From positions 62,307,677 to 62,371,676 of the forward strand of contig CM048839.1 in NCBI GenBank assembly GCA_026545765.1: DNA of 64,000 nucleotides. Reading direction: 5' to 3'. The stretch comes from Plantago major. Taxonomy: Eukaryota; Streptophyta; Magnoliopsida; Lamiales; Plantaginaceae. This document shows positions 24,486 through 36,200 of the stretch, piece by piece; position 1 is the stretch's first letter; each line of letters opens with the position of its first letter. The position numbers were made by a program, and so were the translations under genes. The notes beneath the pieces were generated by a model. That model saw only the letters and a program-made list of their open reading frames with translations. It was not told the origin of the DNA and searched no databases.

Positions 24486-26320
24486 TCACTCTCTGTAGTA
24501 GTCAACAGAATCCCCTCTATCAATGACCTTCAAGCTGAATTCACGTTCATTCAAGATCAGTTGATCATTTTCACTTTGCTGGACCGCATCCAGTTCTGCC
24601 TTCAGCTTTTCGCTCTCCTTAGTAGCAGAAGCCAAGTCCATCTCAAGCTTAGCGGCTCTAGCCGCCTCACACTCAGCCACGGCCAGCTTCTCCTTAACCT
24701 TGGCCAACTCTTCATATGCTGCCTTCTTAGCTCTCTGATCGCACAATGCCTCGCCTTCAAGACGATTATTCTCCCTCCTAAGTATTGCAATAGAATGCCC
24801 ATTCTTCCGATTCTCCTCCCGAACAGAAGCCAACTTCGCCTCCAACGCATGTATAGCCTTGCCTATAAACCCCATGGCAGTCAAAACCTACAAGAACACA
24901 CCTCCATTAATCATGTTCCGATACAAAGACAAAAAAGAGGCACTAAATGATCATGAAGCTTACCTTGAGGCTTTGCCCAAGAGCTTAATCTGTCAAAGGA
25001 GTCACTCCACCCTCTACGAACTGGTCAAGTTCTCCAGTATCCACACCTTACCAGAGTCGATAGGCAACGGACCAAACTCATAAGAAAAAGACCTTCCATC
25101 GACATCAATGTCAATAGCCGGCAAAGGTTTGTCGGACGCCGTGCCATGTGCCATCAACAGTGGCATTCTCACACCTTGCCCAGCCAAGGAGGGGACAGTA
25201 GCATCCCTGGCAAGACTTGGCGGAATGCCAAGTTGCTACTCGAGCACCGTGCAAGCCTTTCTTTGGAGTACCAAACGGCTACTGGTCGACTACCAGATAG
25301 ACAGCTTGACGGAACATCAACAAGACCATCTTCCAACTCCGGAGAACCAACCCTTGGTTTCTTTGCAAAGCATTCCAACAAGTCATCAACTTTAGTCATT
25401 CGACCCGACATCGACCTCAGCACCTTTCTAGCATACTTGTCTCCATTACCTACAACACAAAGAACAACACGATCAGGTTCAAAGCTTGTAGGTAATCCAA
25501 ATGCCAAGCGGAGACAAGCACAACTTACCCCATATAGTCGAATAGCAGTCTGCCAAAGGCTAGTCCCCTTCAGATTCCTGGGATGCAAAAGTCGATCGCT
25601 TGTCCTTTCATCATCAGGCTTATATCTGATGTTTTTAAACAAAGCGAGCACCTCACTTGACGCATTCCCCTTGTCATAAGTACCTACAATAGCAAGGAGC
25701 AATACTAAAACTCATAAGCAACAAAGCACAAAGCAAGGAATTGAGAACTCCTAGCACACATAACCAAAAAGTTCAAAGCTTACCAAAGGGTCTCCAAGAC
25801 AATGGGACTCCCTCACAGTCAATGGATCCAAACAGCTGCTCCTTACTCACTAGGAAGTATCTCTCATTCCAAGCCTTGTCAGAAGCAGTACCTGTGTTAA
25901 TCAAGCCATCACCATGCCTTGGATTAAACTGGATCCGACCCTTATCAGCTTGCGCATCCCTGGCCGTGTAAGCATGGTAAAAGACATCAACCGACATTTC
26001 AACCCCCATCATCTCACCCAATACTAGCATCCCAAGTAAAACCTTCCAAGTAGTCGGCATCAGCTGGCTAGGTGCCACCTTGAGATGGCAAAGAACGTCG
26101 ACCACAAACTGAGGAAGTGGAAGTCTGAGTCCCACCTTAAAGGCAATGTCATATAGAAAAACCATCCCTGGGACATCCCAATCTACTCTCTGAGCCCCAA
26201 GAGGAAGACAAGACATAAGGCTCTCAGGAAGCATGTAGACAACCCTCATCATTGACACATCAACCTCGCTAAGACTTGATCATGGGTTGTTTGACAGGAT
26301 GCCGGATGGTTCGCCCATAG
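24486..26320 (-). pseudogene. Antisense ORF of the Gypsy element ('putative gypsy type transposon' family)
   Basis: Minus-strand blocks at about 26258-25790, 25680-25531, 25457-25169 and 24884-24486 look like exons. The junctions show consensus sites: donor GTAAGCTTTG near 25785, acceptor TTGCTATTGTAG near 25683, donor GTAAGTTGTG near 25530 and acceptor TTGTGTTGTAG near 25458. The first block has LPLPQFVVDVLCHL and APSQLMPTTWKVLLGM, which I recognise as the plant family called putative gypsy-type transposon (PF04195). The last block is a coiled coil. Antisense additional ORFs between pol and the 3' LTR are known in Tat elements such as Grande and Retand. Their function is not established. Confidence 0.72.
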
Positions 26321-27730
26321 GAAGTAGGGGGTCTCCCTGAAAACTTTGACCACCCGCCTCAGTCGACTAAGGGCGCATAGCAAGCGTACTCAAACTCCCT
26401 TCCATAGTATGCCTATGTTCAAATTCCAATAGAAAGAAAGCTTCATTCAAATAGAAAGAAAGCTTCATTCAAAATCTAACTCTAACACTACTCCAAAATT
26501 ACAATCCAACAAACTTGGCTCATTCCAATTAATCCGTCACGCACATATCACCGTTGGCCAAAACATACTCTAACATCAACACATGTGCCAAGCCAAACAA
26601 GGTATCCAACAAACTACTTCTACAACAATCCATCAATGTGTTCATTGGCAACAAAGCATCACAACATGAATATCACAAAAATCAAGACTAAAATGTCCAT
26701 CATATATTCATTTGCAAGAACGCATTGTGAGACTTCACCAAATTTTATATCCAATCAACTTCACCGAACATCGGTTTATACAAAAAGAAGTATACATATA
26801 TCTACTCAAAATCCCCACACAACGAAGGGGTCTATACGATCTTCAAGAAAAGCAAGACAACTTACAATTTGACTGGGCAAGTCTACAATGTCCTATCCAA
26901 GATCCAAGCTGAATGATAGCACCAATCGTCCACTAGCAAAGCAAATTCAAGTTCAAATCCCACCAAGCACACTCCTATATGACCAAGGAATCGAATTATG
27001 CAAAAGAAAAGTAAACTCCAACCATTGATATTTCAAAGCGTAAATTCAAACATACACACATAATTGCCTCATAAACGCCCCATTCAATGTCAAGAATGTC
27101 AAGCACTACATATGCCATTTGTCCACAATCAAGGAGAGACAAAGGTGGCCAAGATACTACACTGAAACGAGCTTAAAATGCGCAGAAATAACATTTGTGT
27201 GTTTGAGCGCCAAATGAGAAAGGTCCCAATCCAACTACAATTTTCAGATTCCTGAATTATCTGTCTCATCCAGGATATCCATTCCAAACTTCAGGATTTT
27301 ACAAAATACAGAATCAATATGGAAACATAAATGCAAACATACTAGCAGAGTACTACTCCAAGAATCCAGAAATCCAACAAACAGAAGATACAAAGAAAAT
27401 ATGTAGAGGGGAGGAGAAAGACGTAGGATCCAAAAAAGAAGCAGACAACATTGGCTGACTCTATTTCAAAAAAAAAAAAAAATAGCAATCTCATCGGAAA
27501 AATCCCCGAGTTCTGGTCACTTTCACCGCGTCGCCCCACTTCGCGCACTCTCCTCCCCCTCAGATCTGCGCGCCGCTCCTTCCTCCGTCGGAAAAGCTTC
27601 TTCAAGCCGCGCCCACTCCTTCACCTCTCAGATCCGCTCCGCCTCCATTGCTCTTCTCTCCCACTCAACGCTCCATTTTCTGACTGTGTGAGTGGTGAAA
27701 ATGGCGTGAAGAAAGGTGAAGAAGTAATAA
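26321..27730 (+). other. Gypsy 3' region, non-coding, possible antisense leader
   Basis: No domain is recognised. A 23-24 bp direct repeat (ATAGAAAGAAAGCTTCATTC) occurs twice in a row at about 26430-26475. An A-run is at 27469-27481. The frames at 27342-27921 on either strand are driven by simple sequence. If the antisense ORF is transcribed, its promoter and 5' leader should lie here or just to the right. Confidence 0.45.
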
Positions 27731-27872
27731 AATGGTGTCAAAGTGGAGGAAGAAGAAAGAAAATGGTGTCAAGGTGGAGGAAGAAGAGAAGTAAGAAAAT
27801 GGTGTCAAGGTGGAGGAAGAAGAGAAGTAAGAAAATGGTGTCAAGGTGGAAGAAGAAGAAAGAAAATGACGT
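27731..27872 (+). repeat. 36 bp tandem repeat, about 4 copies
   Basis: The landmark ATGGTGTCAAGGTGGAGG recurs four times with intervening GAAGAAGAGAAGTAAGAAA. The two central units are 36 bp apart and nearly identical, while the outer units are shorter or diverged. It is purine-rich on the plus strand and a multiple of three, so it leaves long open frames that are not evidence of a gene. Confidence 0.85.
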
Positions 27873-28059
27873 TAAGATGAAGGAGGAAGAAAAAGGCGTG
27901 AATAGGTGTGAGAGGAAGTGAGGCAGCTTCAATTTATGTTATGTTGGGTTGAGTGAGACCAATTTCAAATTCTACGGCAACTTCTAAATTAAATTGGGTT
28001 CAATTCTAAATTGAAATTAAAATTTTAATTTTGTCCAAATGAGCTCACCAAACTTTGGC

Positions 28060-28620
28060 TTATAGGCTACCATCCAACTGCCATCAGGTTGCCATCCAAG
28101 TGCTTATAGGCTACCATCCAACTGCCATCAGGTTGCCATCCAAGTGTTATTAGGCTACCATCCAAAGAATGGTAGGCTACCATCTAAGTGCCATCAGGCT
28201 ACCATCCAAAGGATGGTAAGCCACCATTCAAGTGCCATCAGGTTGTCATCCAAGTGCTATTAGGCTACCATCCAATCCAAAGGATGGTAACCTACCATTC
28301 AAGTGTCATCAGGTTGCCATCCAAGTGCTATTAGGCTACCATCCAAGTGCCACCAGGCTACCATCCAAAGATGGTAGGCTACCATCCAAGTGCCATCAGG
28401 TTGCCATCCAAGTGCTATTAGGCTACCATCCAAATGCCACCAGGCTACCATCCAAAGCATGGTAAGCTACCATCCAAGTGCTATTAGGCTACCATCCAAA
28501 GGATGGTAGGCTACCATCCAAGTGCCATCAGGCTACCACCCTTTGGATGGTAGGCTACCATCCAAGTGACATCAGGTTACCATTCAAGTGCCATCAGGTT
28601 GCCATCCAAATACCATCAAG
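28060..28620 (+). repeat. Short-unit tandem array built on CCATCCAAGTGCCATCAGG
   Basis: Units of roughly 20-22 bp alternate between TAGGCTACCATCCAA and CAGGTTGCCATCCAAGTG forms across 560 bp. Several units contain the perfect hairpin TACCATCC-AAA-GGATGGTA (for example near 28200 and 28495). The array lies in the 3' untranslated part of the Gypsy element, where Tat elements are known to generate tandem repeats. Confidence 0.9.
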
Positions 28621-28689
28621 GCTGGCAAGCTACCATACCATCCAGGCTGGTAAGTTACCATGCCACCATTCAGACTGGCCAGCTATCAT

Positions 28690-29405
28690 GCCATCATCCA
28701 ATATAACTTAGGATGGCATGCTACCAACCAGCTAGCCAGCTATCATGCCATCATCCAATATAACTTGGGATGGCATGCTATCAACCAGGCTGTCACGCCA
28801 CCACACCATCATCCAATATAACTTGGGATGGCATGCTATCAACCAGGATGGCACGCCACCACGCCATCATCCAATATAACTTGGGATGGCATGCTATCAA
28901 CCAGGCTGGCACGCCACCACGCCATCATCCAATATAACTTGATGGCATGCTATCAACCAGGTTGGCACGCCACCACGCCATCATCCAATATAACTTGATG
29001 GCATGCTATCAACCAGGCTGGCACGCCACCATGCCATCATCCAATATAACTTGGGATGGCATGCTATCAACCAGGCTGGCACGCCACCATGCCATCATCC
29101 AATATAACTTGGGATGGCATGCTATCAACCAGCCTGGCATGCCACCACACCATCATCCAATATAACTTGGGATGGCATGCTATCAACCAGGCTGGCACGC
29201 CACCACGCCATCATCCAATATAAGTTGGGATGGCTTCCTATCAACCAGGCTGGCACGCCACCATGCCATCATCCAATATAAATTGGGATGGCATGCTATC
29301 AACCAGGCTGGCACGCCACCATGCCATCATCCAATATAACTTAGGATGGCATGCTGCCAGGCCGGCATGCCACCATGCCACCCTCCAATTTAACTTGGGA
29401 TGGTA
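28690..29405 (+). repeat. 58 bp tandem array, about 13 copies
   Basis: ATCCAATATAACTTGGGATG recurs about every 58 bp from 28697 to 29345, followed by a degenerate copy near 29385. Each unit carries GATGGCATG and, about 24 bases on, CATGCCATC, which are perfect 9 bp inverted arms. Two neighbouring units (near 28937 and 28993) share a short deletion in ACTTGATGG, indicating local unit duplication. The 60-72 aa frames here are artefacts of the repeat. Confidence 0.95.
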
Positions 29406-29705
29406 CCACCTAAGCCCCAATTTCAAAATGCAATCCCAAGCTCAAAAGTGGGAGATATACTACCAGTTAGTTATACCAACTAACTGGCTTGACCATTCCA
29501 AAAAAAAAAAAAAAATCCGTTTAGCTAATCGCTCTCCCGTGGCGATGAGCTTGTAATCTATAACTGTCGTAAATTCATGGAATAACCATTTCATTCAAAG
29601 AGATCAAAACATCCAAAGATGGGGCAATTCATCTGTTCGAAATATGGCAAGCATGGCTATTCAGACATAGAAACTCTACTCTACAACTCGAGACTCTTGA
29701 CTTGT

Positions 29706-29721
29706 AGAGTGGGGGACAAAC
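29706..29721 (+). other. Gypsy polypurine tract
   Basis: AGAGTGGGGGACAAAC sits directly upstream of the TGTATTGG start of the 3' LTR. Confidence 0.85.
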
Positions 29722-30723
29722 TGTATTGGCTAAAAATCGTATTTGATTAGCCCACCAAAGCTACGGCCCAATCCATAGTCCATTAAGGAGTCCATCTTGA
29801 CTTTATACACTACCTAACTAGATTCCATAGGTCAACGAGCTAACCCATGGAGCTAAGTCACTCATCCGACCATGTAGTCCATAGGCTACCTGACACGCTT
29901 GATCTCGTCCATCATTAAGCTGGTAGACAAGCTAGCTAGCTTACTCGCTTAATGGACTAACCAACCAACGGGTTAGAAGGCTAGTCAATCAACCGCCTAA
30001 ATAGGAAGTTAGCTCAACGGATAAGTGGTATGACTGACGACTCTCCCAACTGACCATGACTTGGTCTAACCCACTAAGAGACTCCAGCTACCTCACCTGA
30101 AATATAGGAGAGGTGGGTAGGATGGATTCCAACGGATGGGGAGGCTATATAGGAAGGCAAGTGGAAGGGGAAAGGCATCTCATTCACACTACGAGAAACC
30201 CTAGCTATCACTCTGACGCCTCCATCTCTATTAAGCTATCAAGTTACCAAGCTATCAACCATCACTGATCATTGCCTTACGTCTTGATCATCGCCTATCA
30301 CCTTCCATCATCATCCAACGTCCATCAATCATCTGTTACCTTCCGCCACCTCATACCATCCGACGACCGCCAACTAGCTTCCTCCGACAAGGTTAGCTAG
30401 CCTCTCGCCGGTATCCTTCCATCACTATCCCACGATAGCCAACCAGCCACCTCCAACAGGGTCAGCTAGCCTATCGCCGGTATCCATCCATACATTGTCG
30501 AACCGTCAATAGGATAAGTCGACCTCCATCATCTCTCTCTTTGTCTCTATTACTCTATTCATCTTCTATCAGCTTACTAACTTGAGCGTCGGAGTCCATA
30601 CGGTCGGCACCACACCGGTGTCACCTTGGTACCTTTCGTCTCGTTTGCTCTTGTTGCCTTGCAGGTTGTCGGTGCCCCCCAATTCATTAACATAATTTGA
30701 TTGTAGATTTTTTAGCGTCTAAA
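29722..30723 (+). repeat. Gypsy 3' LTR
   Basis: This 1002 bp LTR starts TGTATTGG and ends GCGTCTAAA, where the 5' copy has GCGTCTACA. A TATA-like CTATATA is at 30145-30151, with a likely start about 30 bases downstream near the GAGAAACCCTAGC leader. The target duplication cannot be tested because the left end of the element is outside the window. Confidence 0.93.
30145..30151 (+). promoter_or_regulatory. TATA box of the Gypsy LTR
   Basis: GGCTATATAGG lies in the middle of the LTR, followed about 30-50 bases later by AAACCCTAGC, a common plant leader sequence. This is the expected U3/R boundary. Confidence 0.6.
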
Positions 30724-32107
30724 AAATACTAACAATGACTTTACAAAAAAATGGTAAACAAGACATGATGAACTCATCAATCGTCACTTCACTTGTACGT
30801 GGAGTTGGTCAGGAAGTTTGAAGCTGAATATGTTTGGAGAGCAGTATGTGTTCGTTGTTCGCAATATAAGTGAACTTTGGAATTGACGATCGAGAAGGAA
30901 GAAATTTCGATAAGCATAGCAGATTACCAGAAGTGAGAAACCATCACAATTGACAAATTAACTGAAGACATAGCAATATATTAGCAGAGTACAGTTTGTT
31001 TGATGTTACAACTTTACGGGTTGGGCGGCTTCGTTTTATTGTACCTGAAAGTGTATATTACAGAATACACATGTCTTGAAGAATGTTTTGAAACACCTAA
31101 TAAAACACCTGACGAGCATAAATATAATATGTAGCGAAAAACACATAGGTGTTTGTTTTCTAACATATATATATTTCTGTATCTACCGAGTATATATCAG
31201 GGAGGAATATTCACTATCTTGAGAATAATTAATTTACAAAAAGTGTTGTTTCAAGCTTTTGATAAACTAAGTACTATGCTTGAATCAACTAATCAACTAG
31301 GTGAATGAAAATAATCAACTTTTCTAATCTGGCTAACCTATATCAAGAATCCCTCTAGAGAAAGTAAGTAGACCAAACCTAGCAATATTGTGAAACACAC
31401 AAGAAATATGAGATGATATATTCTAGCGTTTTAGCTTGTAACTCGTTTTCTTCATCACGTTCTTGATGAGCTTCACCTCCATATATAAGGTCTAATTCTG
31501 TGCATAAGGTATAGCCCGGGTTGCTATCTTTATTCATTCTCCAAATCATGCCTTCTAGCTTTATCACACTTCTCGGACGTCTCTTATTCATAATAAGCCA
31601 ACTAAAACCGTGGAACAAAATTAATACGTGAATAAAGGCAAAACCATAAAAAAGAAAGTTAATTTAAAAGTTGTACTGTAACTCGGTGTCTTACACAGTG
31701 TTCCTCGAACACTAACAAGAAACATTGAGTACCAGTTTGTTAAACATATGCAAAATTCTTGCACTTTCAATATTCCCCTTTGCATTTCTTCACAAAATCT
31801 TCACACAAGTATTCACAAAAGAGAATAATTAGCATGACTCATCTTGACTCTTTAACCTATGAAACATCAATACAAAGCCAATTAAACTTGTGGAACCTGA
31901 TGAGTAGATGAATAAGGGCAAAACTCATTAGAAAAAAGAATGATTTATCAGTTGTGCATAAACTCAGTGGCGCACGCAATGTATATATCGCGACACTGCA
32001 GAAAACACTGAGTAAAACACTGTTAAAAATAGTGCATAAAACATCGCACTTTGAGTACCCGTACTCGTTACTAAATAACATGTCGGGTAGAGGACCCGAT
32101 AAAAATT
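30724..32107. other. Intergenic DNA with a diverged ~277 bp tandem duplication
   Basis: No gene is recognised. The stretch around 31598-31700 (CCAACTAAAACCGTGGAAC...) reappears in diverged form at about 31875-31985 (CCAATTAAACTTGTGGAAC...). Both copies continue through GTGAATAA/ATGAATAA, GGCAAAAC, AAGTTGT/CAGTTGT and AACTC(G/A)GTG. The 79 aa and 93 aa minus frames are products of this repeat, not convincing genes. Confidence 0.5.
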
Positions 32108-32109
32108 TA

Positions 32110-32360
32110 CTCCCTCCGTCCCGTAGAACTTCATACATTTGTCATCTTTAGCCGTTCCACAAAACTTCATACATTACTAAAAAATGAAGCTACCCCACAC
32201 CCAACAAATAATAAATAATCTCAACTTTACACACAAATTACACATTTTGTCACTCAAAGTACACTTTTGTCCACTTTTTACATACTTTATCATCACTTTA
32301 ACTTTTCGCATAAAACTGCGCGCCAACCCTAATGGATGAAGTTCTCCGGGACGGAGGGAG
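32110..32360. mobile_element. Stowaway MITE (Tc1/mariner type)
   Basis: The 251 bp element has terminal inverted repeats CTCCCTCCGTCCC and GGGACGGAGGGAG, flanked by TA on both sides (32108-32109 and 32361-32362). These ends and the TA target are diagnostic of plant Stowaway elements. It has no coding capacity. It lies about 840 bp beyond the stop codon of CstF77. Confidence 0.95.
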
Positions 32361-32362
32361 TA

Positions 32363-33204
32363 TCACGTATCAATCAGTCGGGTTAGGGTCGGATACAACC
32401 CAACCTGTTTAAAAGTTTAGTTGAAAATATTGTGAGCTTGGTTACTTCATCAATAACTTTATACTTTGCTCCATCTCGCCTGAAACTTATCATTTATTTT
32501 TCTTTTGGAAAAAATAAAGTAACATCACTTGTTTATTAAAATAATAGTGTGGGTTGATATTTTGTGTTGACTTTACATTTTATATTTGATTTGTATATAG
32601 TTTGAGTAAAAATGGACAAAAAATGAAAACGGAAAGCTTTAATTGGGATAGTGATTAAAATTTACGAGTAAAAATCATTTTTGAAAAGTCCGAAAAACTT
32701 TTAAAAAACACTTTTTCCATCAAGTTAAGTGGGAGTCGGTCGCTGATCCTAGAGGTCTCCATTAAAAGTTATTGCATCAGAGTTTAGAAAAAGTGACGCT
32801 AGCGTTGGCTTTGACACAACTCTCAAGTGTTTATTTTCTTTATCAACAAGTTTTACACTCCGTGGTATAGTTGTGATTTTGCTCTCATGTGTGAAAAATG
32901 TTCATTCACGAGCAATTTTATGCAAAGGACTTTACTACTTCGAATTAATGGTACTACACTTACTACTAGGATGTCCGATTCCAACCCAAATCAAAATTCG
33001 ATAATTGAGAAAGTGACATAAGAGTACATTTATACAAGGGGAAGCGGACCAAGAAAAGAAAAAGAAAGGAAAGGAAAAGAAAACAAAACTAAACTGTACT
33101 ATACTGATTCCTATAAATAGTTGTTTTTCATTGTATGCATCTAAATTGACTATGTTACAGGAATAATCTACAAACAACATAATCATAAGAAGCTGCGCGC
33201 CCCA
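32363..33204. other. Downstream flank and probable 3' UTR of CstF77
   Basis: The part just left of 33205 is AT-rich and should contain the 3' UTR of the minus-strand gene, including a purine-rich run at 33047-33090 (a pyrimidine run in the transcript). I do not identify the poly(A) site with confidence. No other gene is seen. Confidence 0.45.
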
Positions 33205-36200
33205 TCAGCCAGAACTTCCAGATAGATCCCCCGAAAATCCACTCCCATAAGATGCAGAACCACCAGTGCGTGCACTCCCGTATGATGCAGAACCACCACC
33301 AGTGCGTGAGCTGCTGCTAGCACGGGCCATTTGTAATTGCCGTATTTTGAAAGCGTCTCTAGGTGCCGGTTGACTTTGAACAGTAGAAGAATCATCTTCT
33401 TCTTGCCCTATGAATTGTGGAATGATAAATTATTTGGCTTCGATGAGATGTTATTTTTTAAGATTAGATTGAGAGGAAAATCAATCAATGTGTTAGCCGA
33501 GCTAACAAATAATATATCATTTCATGATCGTTAGTATAAAGAATAAAGATAGGTTGAAAGGTGCTCTACTTGCTAGAGTTGATAACATACTGTCATAGCC
33601 TTTTCTTTTTCCAGGTTGTCGGCCTCTGACTTGCTTAAATTTGCTGGAACCAGACATGTCACTCGTACTCGGACCAGGCTGATGAGATATTCCAGGCTTC
33701 GTTATTGATGATGTGATGTTGCTTTGCAATAATATTGACATCACAAAATCCACATCTGGAGATGGACCTAGAGATAACGAATACAATAATTAGCTATCAG
33801 TCCATGGAAAGGAACCAAACCCCCAACATGTGCCCACATGTGCTATTTAAAACCCCAAAGATTTTTAAAGGAACTGAACCCTCTAAAATTTTGTTCATAC
33901 TAAAACGTTATAATTATTGCACAAAAGAAAGTTTAGAAGGCTACCCTCCACAGGTGGCAAAGACACTGCAAAATTAGCTAATGCTGGCGGTAAACCTTTC
34001 AAGATATTGGCTGTGTGGGTTGTTCCTCCACTATTTGATGTTACACCATAGGGTACTGAGTTTGAAACAACATTCAGCACGGGGGCTGAAGGGCCTAGAC
34101 AGAGTTCAGCATTGACAATTAGGAACACAAAATGACTTGACCAATGCAATTGAAAATTCATAATTAGACTTCATTACAAAAAAATCATAATGTTATTTTC
34201 CAGAATACTGTGTCATAGTATTGAAGTTTTTCAAATTATCTCAAACCAATACCATACCAGGCTTCAGTAATGGACTATAGATCACCATCCTCGATGTATC
34301 TGGATAAACAATTTTACCAGAGATATTTGAATTATTAGGGACTCCTGGAGAGCTCTTATCTGCATCATCAAATTCGAAGTTCAGCACAAGTTTTAGTATT
34401 ACCATGGACCAGACAACAATTGTAAAATACTTCTTTACCAGTTGAACTAGATCCATTAGCAAGAACAGCTTCAACCTTCTTATTGGCATTTCTGGAGAGC
34501 CACTAAAAAAAATGAAAATGTGGACTCTGATCACATGACTATCATGAATAGATATATTCCGATTATAAAGCAATGAAGTGTCCAAGCATTTTCATGAACA
34601 TACATCAAATCTCTCCACCCATTGGGCTACAGACTACAGTAGTACCTACCTCTTGTCGGGCTAATTGATCCAGGTCTTTAGATGAGCAAGGCCATAGATC
34701 CATAAAACTATAACGTGATGCAACTTCTTGGAGAGAGTTCTCCATAGCAGAGTCTCCATCCTCTCTTAAATGAGATAAAGCTTCTTTTCTCCTTTGTTCG
34801 ACCTATAACAACATAAACTTGTGAGACTACAGAATAGAGATATCTGTTCATAATTGCTTTACACTATGTGACTTATGCAACTATCTTGTCAAAGGAAAAA
34901 GATCTATCACTATAATGTAGGTTTATATGAAGCTTGTACATTGTTTACTTTCCTTGGATCTATCTATCCCAAATATTCTACTACACAAGATAGCTATTTG
35001 TCTTTCCAAAAACTACAGAAAAACTTTCAAAAGCAAAAAACTAATGATTTGTAAAACCAAGTGAGATTTCCAACAGGTGATAGAGAAAGTAGACATCATA
35101 CAATAATGCAAGAAAATGATCCCACCTTTAACATGCTGGAAAGATCTCCATACATCAGCTCAAATTGTGTGAATCTTTTCCATACCTACAAGAAGAATAA
35201 AGTATGAAGCATGTATAAACTAGTAGCATAGAATACCTACGTCATGGTACATAATAAATGAAACGCTTGAATACTCCCAAGAATAATGTACCACGGGTTA
35301 TAAATCAGGTGCCAATTAAAAAAAAAGGGTACTATCTTTGGTAAATGAGGTACACAAATTAAACACTTGTAATTAAGGGATTTAATTACAAAATACAAGC
35401 TACATCTAAAAGTGGTACGTGTTTATTATTAGAATTCTACTCACAAATGTCACTTTTATGAAATAGAGATTTTTTGTAACCTTACAAATATAATAAAGAT
35501 GTCAAAATGACACTTTAAGTTTTTTTGACAACATTACAATGTAGTAATAAAGAATGCTGCATTGCCAGTGGAGCCAGACTTGGAAGCTCTAGTGTTGGAG
35601 TGTAGGAGACTTTTGATTCTCCCTGGGCCTACTAATTTATGCTGGATAAATAGAAAGTGTAACTTAGTTGCGGATAAACTCGCAAAGCTAGCTAGTTCAG
35701 TTATGGTCGGGAAAATCCTTTGGGATTTACCCCCGAGCCAAGTTGTACCTTTTCTGGATTTTGATTTAGTACAAGGACTGCTAGTCTTTCATTACCCACA
35801 AAAAAAAAAAAAAAAAAGTAAATAAATAAAGATGTTAATTGGCACCATTTCACCAGTCCTACGTAATTTAAACATCAGGCTTTGCTCCTTGATTAAAGAA
35901 ATCATAGACACTTAAGCACCTCAAAGAACTAGATGTTCTTCACCAATCAGCACACTGAAGTTTCAATGTCCATGTATATGAGATTTGAGAAGCTTGGGAC
36001 TAGATCCTATATAGCAGTATACAATCAATTTTCCATTCCTTAACTTACAACGCATAGCATTTAACTAATTCTCGAAAACATATGCATTTTACAAATTTAG
36101 AACCATTACTGATCACAGAGGTCTGGGTGATCCAATTAAGGGAAGATTTAAGAAACAGGTTCTTCATGACAAAATTTGTGAGTAATATTGGATAAAATAG

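Larger units (their letters stand above)
1..30723 (+). mobile_element. Tat-lineage Ty3/Gypsy retrotransposon, left end outside the window
   Basis: The first 139 bases match 30585-30723, so the window opens inside the 5' LTR. A primer binding site follows at 143-160. The order is gag, protease, reverse transcriptase, RNase H, a second archaeal-type RNase H, integrase, a long 3' region with an antisense ORF and tandem repeats, a polypurine tract, and the 3' LTR. Dual RNase H, an antisense ORF and 3' tandem repeats are hallmarks of the plant Tat lineage (Retand/Ogre/Grande type). I count about 8 differences in the 139 aligned LTR bases. At an assumed 1.3e-8 substitutions per site per year that is roughly 2 million years (inference). 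The element is broken, with several breaks in its coding part, and two other elements are inserted in it (211-1595 and 2031-17359). Confidence 0.95.

Noticed and set aside
27342-27932. ORFs rich in K/R/S or F/L around the 36 bp repeat
   Set aside because: They come from purine-rich simple repeats in a non-coding part of the Gypsy element. No recognisable domain or conserved start.
28060-29405. CRISPR-like regular spacing of repeats
   Set aside because: The units are contiguous diverged tandem repeats without unique spacers, in a plant retrotransposon 3' region.
28232-29556. A series of 72-108 aa plus-strand ORFs with repeated peptides
   Set aside because: They are produced by the tandem arrays. 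The unit lengths shift frame, there is no domain, and the same DNA is open in other frames.
30724-33204. A second small gene between the Gypsy and CstF77
   Set aside because: Frames of 65-93 aa overlap the Stowaway MITE or the duplicated block, lack domains and show no exon structure.
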